DNA of 64,000 bases from Pseudomonadota bacterium (GTDB lineage Bacteria > Desulfobacterota > Desulfovibrionia > Desulfovibrionales > Desulfomicrobiaceae): the NCBI GenBank assembly GCA_018902545.1, contig JAHIQM010000016.1, positions 124,001 to 188,000 on the forward strand, given 5' to 3'. The notes beneath the pieces were generated by a model. That model saw only the letters and a list, made by a program, of their open reading frames with translations. It did not search any database and had not been told where the DNA came from. A program made the position numbers and the translations under genes. Each line of letters opens with the position of its first letter. Within the stretch, counting starts at the first letter, position 1. This document shows, one piece after another, positions 41,659 through 51,202 of the stretch.

Positions 41659-43350
41659 CTACTCGTCCGGCATTGCCGCTGTGCGCAGCAGATCCCCTTT
41701 GAGCATCCACATGACCGTGGCAGCCAGGCGGCCATCACCCTCAGCCTTTTCACGCAACACGGCCCATGACAGCGGTCGCCTGGTCCAGACCAGCACCTTG
41801 CGCATGAGTTCAAGATCGATGCGCTCCTCCATGCCCGCATAGACCACGGGAAAATCCTTCCCTCTGTACACGGCATGGCCAAGGGGCGTGCTCTCCAGCA
41901 CATCCGCCTCGGCAAGCCTTCGCGACGGATACCCGGCAAAAACGCGGCCATGGCGCATGGCCAGCGGATGCCTGCTCCCGCCCAAGCCCGGCTCCGGGGC
42001 GGGCTCGACCCCAAGACGATCCCACAATTTACGATATTGGCCGATGATTCCGGGCCAGTCAAAGCCCTGGGCAAGCTCGCGGGCCGCCAGGCCCATGCTC
42101 TCGCGCACGCTTTTTTGCAGCATGACGCGCAGATGCCCGGCCAGTTCCCCCACATCCACGGCCACGTCCTGGGCCAGCCACAGATGATAGGCGCTGTCGT
42201 ACAAGAGCGGCGCGAGAAGCGAAACGTCATCCACCTCCCCGCTGTCGAGGGTGGACACCAGCAACCCGGTGCGCCCATGGCGGACCAGATCGCGATAGCC
42301 GTCATAATCCGAGGCGATGACGGGCTTTCCGGCCGCCGCCGCTTCCAGGACCGTCAGTCCAAAGGTTTCCTGCGGGTTGTCGGCCAGGGACACGACCACG
42401 TCGGCGCGGTGCAGCAGGGCCTTCTTGGCCTGATCGTCGGGACAGCGCACGACGATGAGTTCAAGGCCGATATTGGCCGCCAGGTTGGTCAGGGTTCCGG
42501 GCAGGGACGCGCCCTCGTCGGGATTCCCGGCCAGGACCAGACAGACATCGCCAAGATTCACCCCGCTCTGCCGCAGGCGCTGGAAGGCGCGCAGCAGCGG
42601 CAGAAGATCCATTTTGGAATACGGACTGATGCGCCCCGGCACCAGAAAGACGATCTTTGAGTCCGGCACCATTGGCGGCGGCCCGCCTTGCGGAGCCGCA
42701 AACTCCCGGCACCACACGCCCAGGGGCACCACGGCGACCTGAGGCAGGGGGGCGTGCAGCACTTCGCCCAGGGCCGCCAATTCCTCCCGCACCACATCGG
42801 CCCCGGCCGTCGAGGTGGCCACGATACAGTCCCGCCTCGTGGTCCCGGCCCAGACATGCTGGGCGAAGTACTGCCCGTAACGCGCATAGGACAGGGAGTG
42901 GGTCACGCCGGTGATGGGAAAGACATTTGAAGCGGCACGGTTCCTGAGCGCGGCCAGGAAGCCCTGGGAAGTCAGGCAGTCGGAGAGGTGAAATGCATGA
43001 TACTGAGTGTTGGCCAGGCATCCGGGCAAGGCGGTGCGGGGCAGGATGCGGACTTTTGCGGCGACGGACGGAGCAACAGACCGCACAAAGGCCTCAAGCC
43101 CCTGGCCGCTTTGCCTGTCGGGCAGAAAGAAATGGTACTGCGCAAAGGGATCGGCCTCGAAAAGCGCCTGCAGAAAGCCCGCATTGGCTACTTTGCGCCC
43201 GAGAACGGGACCACCTTCCACAAAGGGGTCAAGAGTGCCCCAGACAGGACCGGGATATTTTGCCATGCCCGCGTCAAGCAATATCCGGGCCTGACTCCTG
43301 CGGAAAACCGCCGGATCTTTTATAAAACGCGTCAGGCAGGCCGGGATCAA
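41659..43350 (-). CDS. GT4-type glycosyltransferase with unusual extra regions
   Basis: A roughly 563-residue cytoplasmic protein. The central ~250 residues are a GT-B glycosyltransferase: FLVPGRISPYSKMDLL, VVVSLADNPQETFGLTVLEAAAAGKPVIAS with the E-x7-E motif. About 150 extra residues precede it, and a ~110-residue C-terminal region follows (RHGRVFAGYPSRRLAEADV) that I do not recognise. A TTG at 43350 has a GGAAGG ribosome site; an ATG at 43266 is the alternative start. No glycan-synthesis neighbours exist, so acceptor and sugar are unknown. It converges on cbiH with a 7-nt gap. Confidence 0.8.
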   Translation of the reverse strand: MIPACLTRFIKDPAVFRRSQARILLDAGMAKYPGPVWGTLDPFVEGGPVLGRKVANAGFLQALFEADPFAQYHFFLPDRQSGQGLEAFVRSVAPSVAAKVRILPRTALPGCLANTQYHAFHLSDCLTSQGFLAALRNRAASNVFPITGVTHSLSYARYGQYFAQHVWAGTTRRDCIVATSTAGADVVREELAALGEVLHAPLPQVAVVPLGVWCREFAAPQGGPPPMVPDSKIVFLVPGRISPYSKMDLLPLLRAFQRLRQSGVNLGDVCLVLAGNPDEGASLPGTLTNLAANIGLELIVVRCPDDQAKKALLHRADVVVSLADNPQETFGLTVLEAAAAGKPVIASDYDGYRDLVRHGRTGLLVSTLDSGEVDDVSLLAPLLYDSAYHLWLAQDVAVDVGELAGHLRVMLQKSVRESMGLAARELAQGFDWPGIIGQYRKLWDRLGVEPAPEPGLGGSRHPLAMRHGRVFAGYPSRRLAEADVLESTPLGHAVYRGKDFPVVYAGMEERIDLELMRKVLVWTRRPLSWAVLREKAEGDGRLAATVMWMLKGDLLRTAAMPDE

Positions 43351-43384
43351 GCCGCACCTTCCATCTTCGCGGGCAGCAACGAGA

Positions 43385-43401
43385 TTGGCAACAAACTTGC
43401 T
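43385..43401 (+). promoter_or_regulatory. Candidate sigma-54 promoter of the diguanylate cyclase gene
   Basis: TTGGCAAC-AAAC-TTGCT. GG and GC are 12 nt apart; both boxes fit, with one difference at the end of the -24 box. The start codon lies about 45 nt downstream. Confidence 0.6.
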
Positions 43402-43445
43402 TTACAGGAGCAGATCGTCAATTTCACGTTGCCCTGGAGGATTTC

Positions 43446-44894
43446 ATGGACACCCCGACCCGCCCCTGCCTGGGTCTAGCACTGAGCGCCGAACTCGCCG
43501 CCCAGCTTGAGGTTCATCTGCCCCGAGGAAGGATTTTCGAGAACCGTTCCTTCGCGTCGGCACGGGAATTCATGCGTGAACAAACGCAAGGTGGGCTTGT
43601 ATTCGTAGCCACTTCCTCATGGGAGAAGCTTACCCCGGATGACCGGGAGAGCTTGACCGCACATCGATCCTGGCAGTTCCTGCTCATCGCCGACCAACAT
43701 GACGCACGAGCCATGGAATATGTAGCTTCGGGCGTGTTTCTCACCCTCGCGACCTGTCCGCTGGACGGGGCAAAAATTGCCCGCGCGTTGGGACAGGCGG
43801 AAGAAGTGTCCAGCATGTATGACGACATCTTCCTCATGGCACGCGAAATCAGCCTCGAACGGGAGCTTCTGGCCCGCAAGAACGAACAACTCGCCTTTCT
43901 CAACCAGCTCCTGACCAGGGCCAGTCAAACCCTTGACCCGGCGGTCATCCTTGCCAATTGCGCCGAAGACTTCGCCATGCTGCTTGAGGTCGGGACCGTG
44001 CTCGGCGTCTTCTGGGCCGAAAATGAAGGTCAGACCGAGGCGGAGCTGTTCTTGCCCGGCGCCTTGCCGCATGCCCATCAGGCGGAATGGATCAATCACC
44101 TCCTGAGTGTCGCGGCCCGTCTGGGCAAACATGAGGTGCTCGGGTATCAGGTGTCGGTGCTGGAACTTAAAGACTGCAAACCGGGCACTCCGGAACTTGA
44201 ACAACTCATCACCCTGCCCCTGACCCTTGGCCCCGAGCCCTTCGGCGCTTTGGTCATCTGCTCACAGGACGCCTCAAAACTCGGGCAGGACCGCTTGCGC
44301 ATCCTCAGTTCCGCGGCCAACCACCTGGCCCTGGCCATGCGCAACGGCCTGGAATTCCGCAAGACCAAGGCCAGGGCGGACCATGATGGCCTGACGCGCA
44401 TCTCCAATCGTCACCATTTTGACGTACGTTTGCGTGAAGAGATGAAGCGCCACCAGCGCCACCAGGACGAAGTGAGCCTGATGATGCTCGATCTGGACTA
44501 TTTCAAGTCCATCAACGACACCTACGGCCACCAGGCCGGGGACATGGTGCTGCGCGAAGTGGGCAAGATTCTGAATAATACGCTGCGGGAATCGGACTTC
44601 CCCGCTCGCTACGGCGGAGAGGAGTTCGTCGTCATCCTGCCGCAGACCAGGGAGGATCAAGCCTGGATTCTGGCTGAACGCCTGCGTTCCCTGATCGGCC
44701 AGACCGTGTTCCGGTTCCAGAAGAAACGCTTCCGGGTCACGGCTTCCATCGGCATCGCCGGCATCAAGCCCTGCGCGCTGACCCCGCCGGAGACCCTGCT
44801 TCGCAATGCGGACCTGGCCCTCTATCAGGCCAAAACCAACGGGCGCAACATGGTCTGCTGCTCGGCCATCGAGGATACCCAGGCGGCCCATTGA
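43446..44894 (+). CDS. Diguanylate cyclase with N-terminal receiver-like and GAF-like regions
   Basis: A 482-residue soluble protein. The C-terminal GGDEF domain is intact: DHDGLTRISNRHHFD, MMLDLDYFKSINDTYGHQAGD and the active site YGGEEFVVILP. The upstream RESD fits the I-site R-x2-D, so c-di-GMP feedback inhibition is likely. Residues 1-125 look like a degenerate receiver (LTAHRSWQFLLIADQHD), followed by a coiled coil and a GAF-like region (about 155-300). The gene stands alone behind a possible sigma-54 promoter, with a terminator after it. Confidence 0.9.
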   Translation: MDTPTRPCLGLALSAELAAQLEVHLPRGRIFENRSFASAREFMREQTQGGLVFVATSSWEKLTPDDRESLTAHRSWQFLLIADQHDARAMEYVASGVFLTLATCPLDGAKIARALGQAEEVSSMYDDIFLMAREISLERELLARKNEQLAFLNQLLTRASQTLDPAVILANCAEDFAMLLEVGTVLGVFWAENEGQTEAELFLPGALPHAHQAEWINHLLSVAARLGKHEVLGYQVSVLELKDCKPGTPELEQLITLPLTLGPEPFGALVICSQDASKLGQDRLRILSSAANHLALAMRNGLEFRKTKARADHDGLTRISNRHHFDVRLREEMKRHQRHQDEVSLMMLDLDYFKSINDTYGHQAGDMVLREVGKILNNTLRESDFPARYGGEEFVVILPQTREDQAWILAERLRSLIGQTVFRFQKKRFRVTASIGIAGIKPCALTPPETLLRNADLALYQAKTNGRNMVCCSAIEDTQAAH

Positions 44895-44935
44895 AACTGC
44901 CACGGCAATAAATTCGGATTGATATTTCCAGCATA

Positions 44936-44970
44936 AAAAAACCGCATGTGGAACGCCCCATGCGGTTTTA
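44936..44970. terminator. Bidirectional terminator between the cyclase and second TRAP operon
   Basis: AAAACCGCATG and CATGCGGTTTT pair around GTGGAACGCCC-type loop sequence, with A and T tracts on both sides of the stem. Confidence 0.85.
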
Positions 44971-44987
44971 TTGCGCCCGAAAACCCC

Positions 44988-46262
44988 CTACCGAAGCATC
45001 GTCGGCAGCCAGGTCGAGATGATCGGGAGGTAGGTGACCATCAGCAGGCAAAGGAAGAGCAGCAGCAGAAACGGCATCACGGCCCGGGCGATGTAGGTCA
45101 GGGGCCTTTTGGTGATGCCCATGGCCACGAACAGGTTCAAACCGAAGGGAAAAGTCAGAAAGCCGATCTCCACGTTGACGATCATCATGATGCCCCAGGC
45201 CACTGGGTCAATGCCGAAATGGTCCAGCATGGGCAAAAAGATGGGCGTGAGCACCAGGATGGAGGTCACGATGTCCATGACGCAGCCGACGACAAGCAGG
45301 AGGATGTTGACCAGAAAAAGGAAAACGTACTTGTTGCTGATGTGCGCGGCGATGAACTCGGCGGCCTGCACCGGGAGCTGCTCGCGGGTCAGCAGCCAGA
45401 TGAACGGCATGGCGCAGGCGATGATGAAGAGCAGGGCTGAGGACAATATGGCGCTCTTGGTCAGGATGACGCGCAGCTTCTCCCAGGTCATGGAGCGGTA
45501 GATGAAGGTCTCCACCAGCAGGGCGTAGACCACGGACACCCCCGCCGCCTCCGTGGGCGTGAAGATGCCGGAGTAGATGCCGCCAAGCACGATGAGCGGC
45601 ATGGCCAGGCCCCAGGACGCGCGGCCGAGGATGCGCAGGGTCTCACCCAGGGAGTGGGACGAGGTCGCGCCCCAGTTGAAGCGCCGGGCCATGTAGACGG
45701 CAAAAGCCCCGAAAATGACCACCCGCACCACCCCCGGCATGATGCCGGCCATGAACATGTCGCTGACCGAGGTGTTACCAACCAGGGAGTAAAGGACCAT
45801 GGGGATGGACGGAGGGATGAGAATGCCCAAGGTTCCTGCGCTGGTGATGAGGCCGATGCTGAACTTCTCGCTGTAGCCCGCGCGGATGAGCGCCGGGATC
45901 ATGATGCTGCCCACGGCGATGACCGTGGCCGGGCTGGACCCGGAAATGGCCGCAAAAAACATGCAGGTCAGGATTCCGGCCAGGGCCAGGCCGCCACGGA
46001 AACGGCCGACGCAGGCGTCCATGAAGCGGACCAGATAATGGGCGATGCGCCCCTCGGCCATGATGTTTCCGGCCAGGATGAAAAACGGGATCGACAGCAG
46101 CAGAAAATTGTCCAGACCGCGAAAAAGTTGCTGCACCAGCGCGGTCAGAGGGACATCCATGAAGAAGACCACGGCCCCGGCCGTGGTGGCCAGGACCACG
46201 ATGGAAATGGGCGTGGAGAGCAGGAGCAGCCCAAGAAAGGTGCAGACGATGAACCAGACCAT
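44988..46262 (-). CDS. dctM: TRAP transporter large membrane subunit, second set (DctM)
   Basis: A 424-residue inner-membrane protein, with motifs MFFAAISGSSPATVIAVGSIMIPAL, LGILIPPSIPMVLYSLVG and EIGFLTFPFGLNLFVA. The ATG at 46262 overlaps the small-subunit stop codon by 1 nt. It is only distantly similar to the DctM at 27.3 kb, so this is not a recent duplication. The operon is divergent from the D-lactate dehydrogenase gene, so a 2-hydroxy acid such as lactate is a reasonable guess for the substrate. Confidence 0.93.
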   Translation of the reverse strand: MVWFIVCTFLGLLLLSTPISIVVLATTAGAVVFFMDVPLTALVQQLFRGLDNFLLLSIPFFILAGNIMAEGRIAHYLVRFMDACVGRFRGGLALAGILTCMFFAAISGSSPATVIAVGSIMIPALIRAGYSEKFSIGLITSAGTLGILIPPSIPMVLYSLVGNTSVSDMFMAGIMPGVVRVVIFGAFAVYMARRFNWGATSSHSLGETLRILGRASWGLAMPLIVLGGIYSGIFTPTEAAGVSVVYALLVETFIYRSMTWEKLRVILTKSAILSSALLFIIACAMPFIWLLTREQLPVQAAEFIAAHISNKYVFLFLVNILLLVVGCVMDIVTSILVLTPIFLPMLDHFGIDPVAWGIMMIVNVEIGFLTFPFGLNLFVAMGITKRPLTYIARAVMPFLLLLFLCLLMVTYLPIISTWLPTMLR

Positions 46263-46756
46263 CAGTCTAGCTCCTGTGCACGCGCGACCATGATGCACGC
46301 CTGGTCCCAGGCCCGGAGCATAAAGCGCAGGGCAATGGTCGCTCCGAAGACGGGAATGGGCAGGTAAGCCACCCACATGGGCATGCCCAGGGAAGCGGTG
46401 GTCATCCCGTAGCGGGCCAGCAGCGAGGTCTGTTCCCAGCCGTACCAAGCGATGATTACCATCACCGTCGCGCTGAGCAGGTTGGCCAGGAGGCGAAGGC
46501 CTGCGGCTATGCGCGGCGGAGCGTACTGGGTCACAGCCTCCATGGAGAAATGGGCGCCGTGCTTGACCGCCAAGCCTGCCCCGGCAAAGGTCACGAAGAC
46601 CAGCAGGTAACGGCTGCCCTCGTCAAACCAGTCAAAGGTCATGCCCAGAAAATAGCGGGTGCAGACCTGGATGGTGGTGCCCACGGCCAGAAGCAGGAGC
46701 AGTCCGCCCACGGCCATTTCCTCGATATTGCCGAGGATGCGCAGAAAATTTTTCAT
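46262..46756 (-). CDS. dctQ: TRAP transporter small membrane subunit, second set (DctQ)
   Basis: A 164-residue membrane protein with four hydrophobic segments and the family motif TTIQVCTRYFLGMTFDWFDEGSRYLL (quoted to its RYFLG core). The ATG at 46756 follows GAGAG; in-frame starts upstream would lie in the intergenic spacer. It pairs with the adjacent DctM. Confidence 0.9.
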   Translation of the reverse strand: MKNFLRILGNIEEMAVGGLLLLLAVGTTIQVCTRYFLGMTFDWFDEGSRYLLVFVTFAGAGLAVKHGAHFSMEAVTQYAPPRIAAGLRLLANLLSATVMVIIAWYGWEQTSLLARYGMTTASLGMPMWVAYLPIPVFGATIALRFMLRAWDQACIMVARAQELD

Positions 46757-46822
46757 CGTGCTCTCAAAAAAGGCAGGGCTATTGCCCTGCCGTCGTCGTA
46801 TCAGTTTCAAGCCTGCACCGAG

Positions 46823-46846
46823 GCCGCGACCCTTTCGTGTCGCGGC
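46823..46846 (-). other. Intercistronic hairpin between dctP and dctQ
   Basis: GCCGCGAC and GTCGCGGC form a perfect 8-bp stem with an 8-nt loop and no T-run. It lies just after the dctP stop and may stabilise the dctP message relative to dctQM. Confidence 0.5.
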
Positions 46847-46861
46847 TCCCGGCGTCGGTGG

Positions 46862-47917
46862 CTAGTTGCTGTACTGGTTCACCTTTTCGACGATCATGTC
46901 GTAGTAGCGCTTGCCTGCGTACTTACCGAACTTGGGATCGTTTGGGATATTGCCGACCTGGTTGGCGAATTTCTCGTGCACGGGCAGCACTGCGTCATGA
47001 AAGGCCTGACGCTCTTCGGGAGTCAGTTCCGCGATGGTCGCCCCGAATTTATCCATGGCCAGCTTTTCGAGTTCGTTGCGCATATTCGTGTTTTCGGTGC
47101 GGTTGATGTCCTCGGCGATCTTGGCGGCGTCCAGAAAGATCTGCTGCTGCTCCGGGGTAAGACTTTCCCAGACCGGACGGCTGACCATCTTGTAGAGGCT
47201 GGTCAGGGAATGGGAGGAGCGGGTCAGATGCTTGGCCACTTCCGTGAACTTCATCATGACCGAGGTCGGGATGGGGTTCTCCTGCATGTCCACCGCGCCC
47301 TGCTGCAGGGCCGTGTACAGTTCCGGAAAGGGGATGCCTACGGGGTTGGCCCCGAGGGCGCGGAAGCTCTCCAGGAACACGGGGGAGTCCATGACCCTAA
47401 CGCGCACGCCCTTCATCTGCTCCGGCGAGGTGATGGTCTTGTCGCGCACGCCAAAATCACGCATCTCGTTCTCGGCGTATCCGATGGGAATAAGCCCCAT
47501 CCCGGGCATGAGCGCGTCCATGACGGTCTTGAACTCCTCGTCGGCCAGCACCTTGTAGGCCACTTCCTTGCTGGGGAAGAGAAAGAAGAGGTCCAGTAAG
47601 CCCACCTGCGGGATGAGGTTGGACATGACCGCCGTGGTGCAGTCCATCATGTCCAGCGTTCCGAACTGGACCTGTTCCAGCATGGAGCGTTCATTGCCGA
47701 GCTGGCCCAGGGGAAAGACCTCGATTTTGATCTCGCCCCCGGTCTCCTTCTCCACATGCGCGGCAAAGGCCAGGGCCGCCTTGTGCATGGGGAAATCCTT
47801 GTTCTCGATCTGGATGGGCGCGATATGTCCGAACTTGAGGACCCGCGCCGCCTGAGCCGATGCGGCGCTGAAAACGGTCAGGGCCAGGATGATCGCCAGT
47901 AAAATTTTCACCTTCAT
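46862..47917 (-). CDS. dctP: TRAP transporter substrate-binding protein, second set (DctP)
   Basis: A 351-residue periplasmic protein with a signal peptide (about 1-22, SAASAQAA). DctP landmarks are VLKFGHIAPIQIENKDFPMHKAA at the mature start, MKGVRVRVMDSPVFLESFRALG with the ligand Arg, and FPELYTALQQGAVDMQENP. The start at 47917 has a perfect GGAGG ribosome site. It leads the dctPQM operon. Confidence 0.93.
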   Translation of the reverse strand: MKVKILLAIILALTVFSAASAQAARVLKFGHIAPIQIENKDFPMHKAALAFAAHVEKETGGEIKIEVFPLGQLGNERSMLEQVQFGTLDMMDCTTAVMSNLIPQVGLLDLFFLFPSKEVAYKVLADEEFKTVMDALMPGMGLIPIGYAENEMRDFGVRDKTITSPEQMKGVRVRVMDSPVFLESFRALGANPVGIPFPELYTALQQGAVDMQENPIPTSVMMKFTEVAKHLTRSSHSLTSLYKMVSRPVWESLTPEQQQIFLDAAKIAEDINRTENTNMRNELEKLAMDKFGATIAELTPEERQAFHDAVLPVHEKFANQVGNIPNDPKFGKYAGKRYYDMIVEKVNQYSN

Positions 47918-48199
47918 CGATTCCTCCGGAGGCATTTCACGTCGCACAGAATGTCCGACACAAGCCTCTGTTTTCATTAAAATTCCAAAGTAACAGGGTA
48001 TAAGACATAAACAATTATCGATCAGCAACGCGCTTTGCAACCCTTTTCTACGTACGGACTATGATCCGCCGGAGAGCCGAGGCCTAACCATAAAGCCTCG
48101 CATTGACTTCGCACCGCTGCCCCCATACTGATTTTGTCCTTCCAGTGCACGCTCCCATCCGTCCGCCACGGCTTGGGGCATCGACCTTACGGAGCGCCC

Positions 48200-51013
48200 A
48201 TGTCCCTGTCATCGTCCCTGACCGCCGCCCTGTCCCAAGTTATGCCGGATCATCGCCTGCATCTGGATCCCGTGCGGGTGCGCGTATTCTCCCTTGACGC
48301 CAGCATCTACCAGCCCCGCGCCAAGGCCGTGATCGACCTTGAGAGCGAAAGCGAACTCCGGGACGTACTGGCGGTGCTGCGTAAGCATGGCGGCGGCGTG
48401 ACATTTCGCGGGGCGGGCACGAGCCTCAACGGCCAGGCCGCCGGCGAGGACATCGTGGCCCGCATCCGGGGACCTCTCTGGCGCTCGCACGCGGTGCTTG
48501 AAGACGGCGGCTCCATCCGCTTGGGCTGCGGGCTGACGGGCTCAGAGGCCGACGCGGCGCTGGCCCCGTACAGACGGCGCATCGGCCCGGACCCGGCCTC
48601 GGCGGCGACCGCGACCATCGGCGGCATGGTCGCCAACAACGCCGCCGGCATGTGCTGCACCGTGGACCAGAACACCTTCGCCACCATGCGCCACATGCGC
48701 CTCATCCTGGCCGACGGGACACTCCTTGACACCGAAGACCCGGACAGCGTGACCGCCTTTCGCGCCAGTCACGCCCATGTCCTTAAACGCCTCTCGGAAC
48801 TGCGCCGCGCCGTCATGGCCGACCCGGCCCTGGTGGAACGCATCCGGCGCAAATATTCCATCAAGAACACCACGGGCTACAGCGTGAACGCGCTGACCGA
48901 ATTTGGCGATCCAGTGGACATCCTGACCCACCTCATGATCGGTTCCGAGGGAACCCTGGGTTTCGTCAGTTCCGTGACCCTGGGCACGGTGCCGGTGTAT
49001 CCCCTGCGGGCCACGGCGCTCATGATCTTCCCGGACCTCGACGCGGCGGCGCGGGCGGTCATGGCCCTGCGCGAGGGATGCCCGGTGCAGGCAGCCGAGC
49101 TTCTGGACCGCACCTCCATCCGCGCCGTGGAGAACCTGCCCCTGGCTCCGCCCGTGCTGCGCGAACTGGGCGGGGAGGCCTGCGCCGTGCTGATGGAGAC
49201 CAGGGCGGCAGACAGCGCGACTCTTTCCCGCAACACCGAGGCGATCCTCGCCGCGCTTAGCGGCATCAAACAGGTCATCCCACCCCGCTTCACCACCGAC
49301 GCACTCGAATGCGAACGGCTATGGAGCGTGCGGCGCGGGCTCTTCTCGGCCGTGACCAGTTTCCGCGCTGCCGACGAATTCGTCATCACCGAAGACATCA
49401 ACATCCCCGTGGAACGCCTGACCGAGGGCTGCATCGCCTTTCAGCGCCTGTTCGCGCGCCACGGCTACGAAGCCGGGATCATGGGGCACGCCTTTCACGG
49501 CAATTTTCACTTCACCCTGCCGACGCGCATCAGCGACCCCAAAGAACTCAAACGCCTGCACGGATTTCTGGACGACCTGGCCACGCTCATCACCCGCGAC
49601 TTTGACGGGTCGCTAAAAGCCGAACACGGCACAGGCCGCTCCATCGCGCCCTACGTGCGCCAGGAATGGGGCGATACCGTCTATGCGATCATGCGCGAGA
49701 TCAAAACCCTGCTCGACCCGCACGGAATTTTGAACCCCGGCGTGATGTTCAACGAAGACCCAAACGAGCATCTGCGGGGCCTCAAACTCCCCCTGACCAG
49801 CCACCCAAAAATCGACATGTGCGTAGACTGCGGATTTTGCGAACCGGTCTGCCCGTCGCGGCACATCGCCTTCACCCCGCGCCAACGCATCGCTGCCTGG
49901 CGGGAAATCACCCGCCTGGAACAGACCGGGGCGCGCGAAGAAGCCGGAAGATGGCGCGACGCCTTTACCGAGCTTGGCGAATCAACCTGCGCCACTGACG
50001 GACTGTGCACCACCCGCTGCCCCCTGGCCATCGATGTGGCGTCCTTTATCCGCGATCTGCGGCATGACCGGGCCACCCCAGGCCTGCGCATGGCGGCTGG
50101 AGCTGCGGCCAAGAATTTTTCAGCGGCAACGACCCTGGTTCGCGGCGTACTGGGCGCGGCCGAGCTGGGGCATCTGGCCCTTGGCCCGGAAAAGATGGAA
50201 GCGGCAAGCCGTATCCTGACACGCATGAGCGGCGACAGACTGCCACTTTGGACCAGGAGCCTGCCCCGCGCGGCGGGATCTCTTCCCAAGGGCAAGCAGG
50301 CCGTGGCGGAGGGGGATGTAGTCGTCTACCTGCCCTCCTGCGCCGTACGGACCTTGGGCGATACCCGGGGCGACCGCCTTGAACCCCTGCCCGAAGTCAC
50401 GGTGCGACTGCTGGAACGGGCCGGTTTCACGGTGCGCATCCCGGAGAAGGTGAACGAGCTGTGCTGCGGCAAGGCTTTTGAGACCAAGGGATTCTACGAT
50501 CAGGCCAGGGCGAAAATCAGGGAACTTCAGCTCGCCTTGCGCGAGGCGTCGGACAACGGCCGCCACCCTATCCTCTGCGACACCAGCCCCTGTCTGGCGC
50601 GCATGAAAAAAGAAATCCCCGGCCTTGCCCTGTACGAACCCATCGAATTTGCCCACGCCTTTTTGCTGCCCCGCCTGGACTTGAAACCTGTCCAGCGGCG
50701 CATCGCCCTGCACACGACCTGCTCCACCCGCCTCTTGGGCCTGACCGACGCCTTCGAGGACTTGGCCCGCCATCTGGCCTACGAGGTCATCCTGCCCGAG
50801 GGCGTGCTCTGCTGTGGTTTTTCCGGAGACAAGGGCTTCCACCGCCCGGACCTCAACGCCTCCGCGCTGGCCAGCCTGGCCGGGCAGGTCGCAGGCTGCG
50901 ACGAAGGCTACTCCACCTCGCGCACCTGCGAAATCGGCTTGAGCATGCACGGCGGCATCCCCTACCGGAGCATCCTGTATCTGCTGGAAGAGTGCTCCAG
51001 ACCCGTGAAGTAA
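48200..51013 (+). CDS. dld: FAD/Fe-S D-lactate dehydrogenase, Dld-II type (GlcD-GlcF-like fusion)
   Basis: A 937-residue protein. The N-terminal FAD_binding_4 domain has the segment GPDPASAATATIGGMVANNAAG, and MIGSEGTLGFVSSVTLG follows. An FAD-oxidase C domain with GHAFHGNFHFTLP comes next. Then two ferredoxin motifs (CVDCGFCEPVCP and CATDGLCTTRCP) and two CCG pairs (ELCCGKAFETKG and LCCGFSGDKGF with SCAVR and TCSTR). This is the architecture of quinone-linked D-lactate dehydrogenases of Shewanella and sulfate reducers; glycolate oxidase is the alternative. The ATG at 48200 follows ACGGAGCG. It is divergent from the TRAP operon and upstream of the LUD genes. Confidence 0.88.
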   Translation: MSLSSSLTAALSQVMPDHRLHLDPVRVRVFSLDASIYQPRAKAVIDLESESELRDVLAVLRKHGGGVTFRGAGTSLNGQAAGEDIVARIRGPLWRSHAVLEDGGSIRLGCGLTGSEADAALAPYRRRIGPDPASAATATIGGMVANNAAGMCCTVDQNTFATMRHMRLILADGTLLDTEDPDSVTAFRASHAHVLKRLSELRRAVMADPALVERIRRKYSIKNTTGYSVNALTEFGDPVDILTHLMIGSEGTLGFVSSVTLGTVPVYPLRATALMIFPDLDAAARAVMALREGCPVQAAELLDRTSIRAVENLPLAPPVLRELGGEACAVLMETRAADSATLSRNTEAILAALSGIKQVIPPRFTTDALECERLWSVRRGLFSAVTSFRAADEFVITEDINIPVERLTEGCIAFQRLFARHGYEAGIMGHAFHGNFHFTLPTRISDPKELKRLHGFLDDLATLITRDFDGSLKAEHGTGRSIAPYVRQEWGDTVYAIMREIKTLLDPHGILNPGVMFNEDPNEHLRGLKLPLTSHPKIDMCVDCGFCEPVCPSRHIAFTPRQRIAAWREITRLEQTGAREEAGRWRDAFTELGESTCATDGLCTTRCPLAIDVASFIRDLRHDRATPGLRMAAGAAAKNFSAATTLVRGVLGAAELGHLALGPEKMEAASRILTRMSGDRLPLWTRSLPRAAGSLPKGKQAVAEGDVVVYLPSCAVRTLGDTRGDRLEPLPEVTVRLLERAGFTVRIPEKVNELCCGKAFETKGFYDQARAKIRELQLALREASDNGRHPILCDTSPCLARMKKEIPGLALYEPIEFAHAFLLPRLDLKPVQRRIALHTTCSTRLLGLTDAFEDLARHLAYEVILPEGVLCCGFSGDKGFHRPDLNASALASLAGQVAGCDEGYSTSRTCEIGLSMHGGIPYRSILYLLEECSRPVK

Positions 51014-51202
51014 TCAGCATGAACGAATCCGGCCGTTATGCGCGGCAGGCTTCCAGAGGGTGTCACGCTGTCAGGCTTCGGCCGGGCGTGTTCACGCGTC
51101 CGCAACTACCGGCCCTTTCCCGGCACTAAAATGTGTGGTATGGTGAGTTCCTGATCAGGTTTCGAGCACCAAGCGAGAAACCGAACAATATAAGGAGTCA
51201 CC

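Noticed and set aside
44988-47917. Second TRAP operon as a duplicate of the first
   Set aside because: The subunits differ strongly in sequence and length from those at 27-30 kb, so they are separate paralogs rather than a recent duplication.
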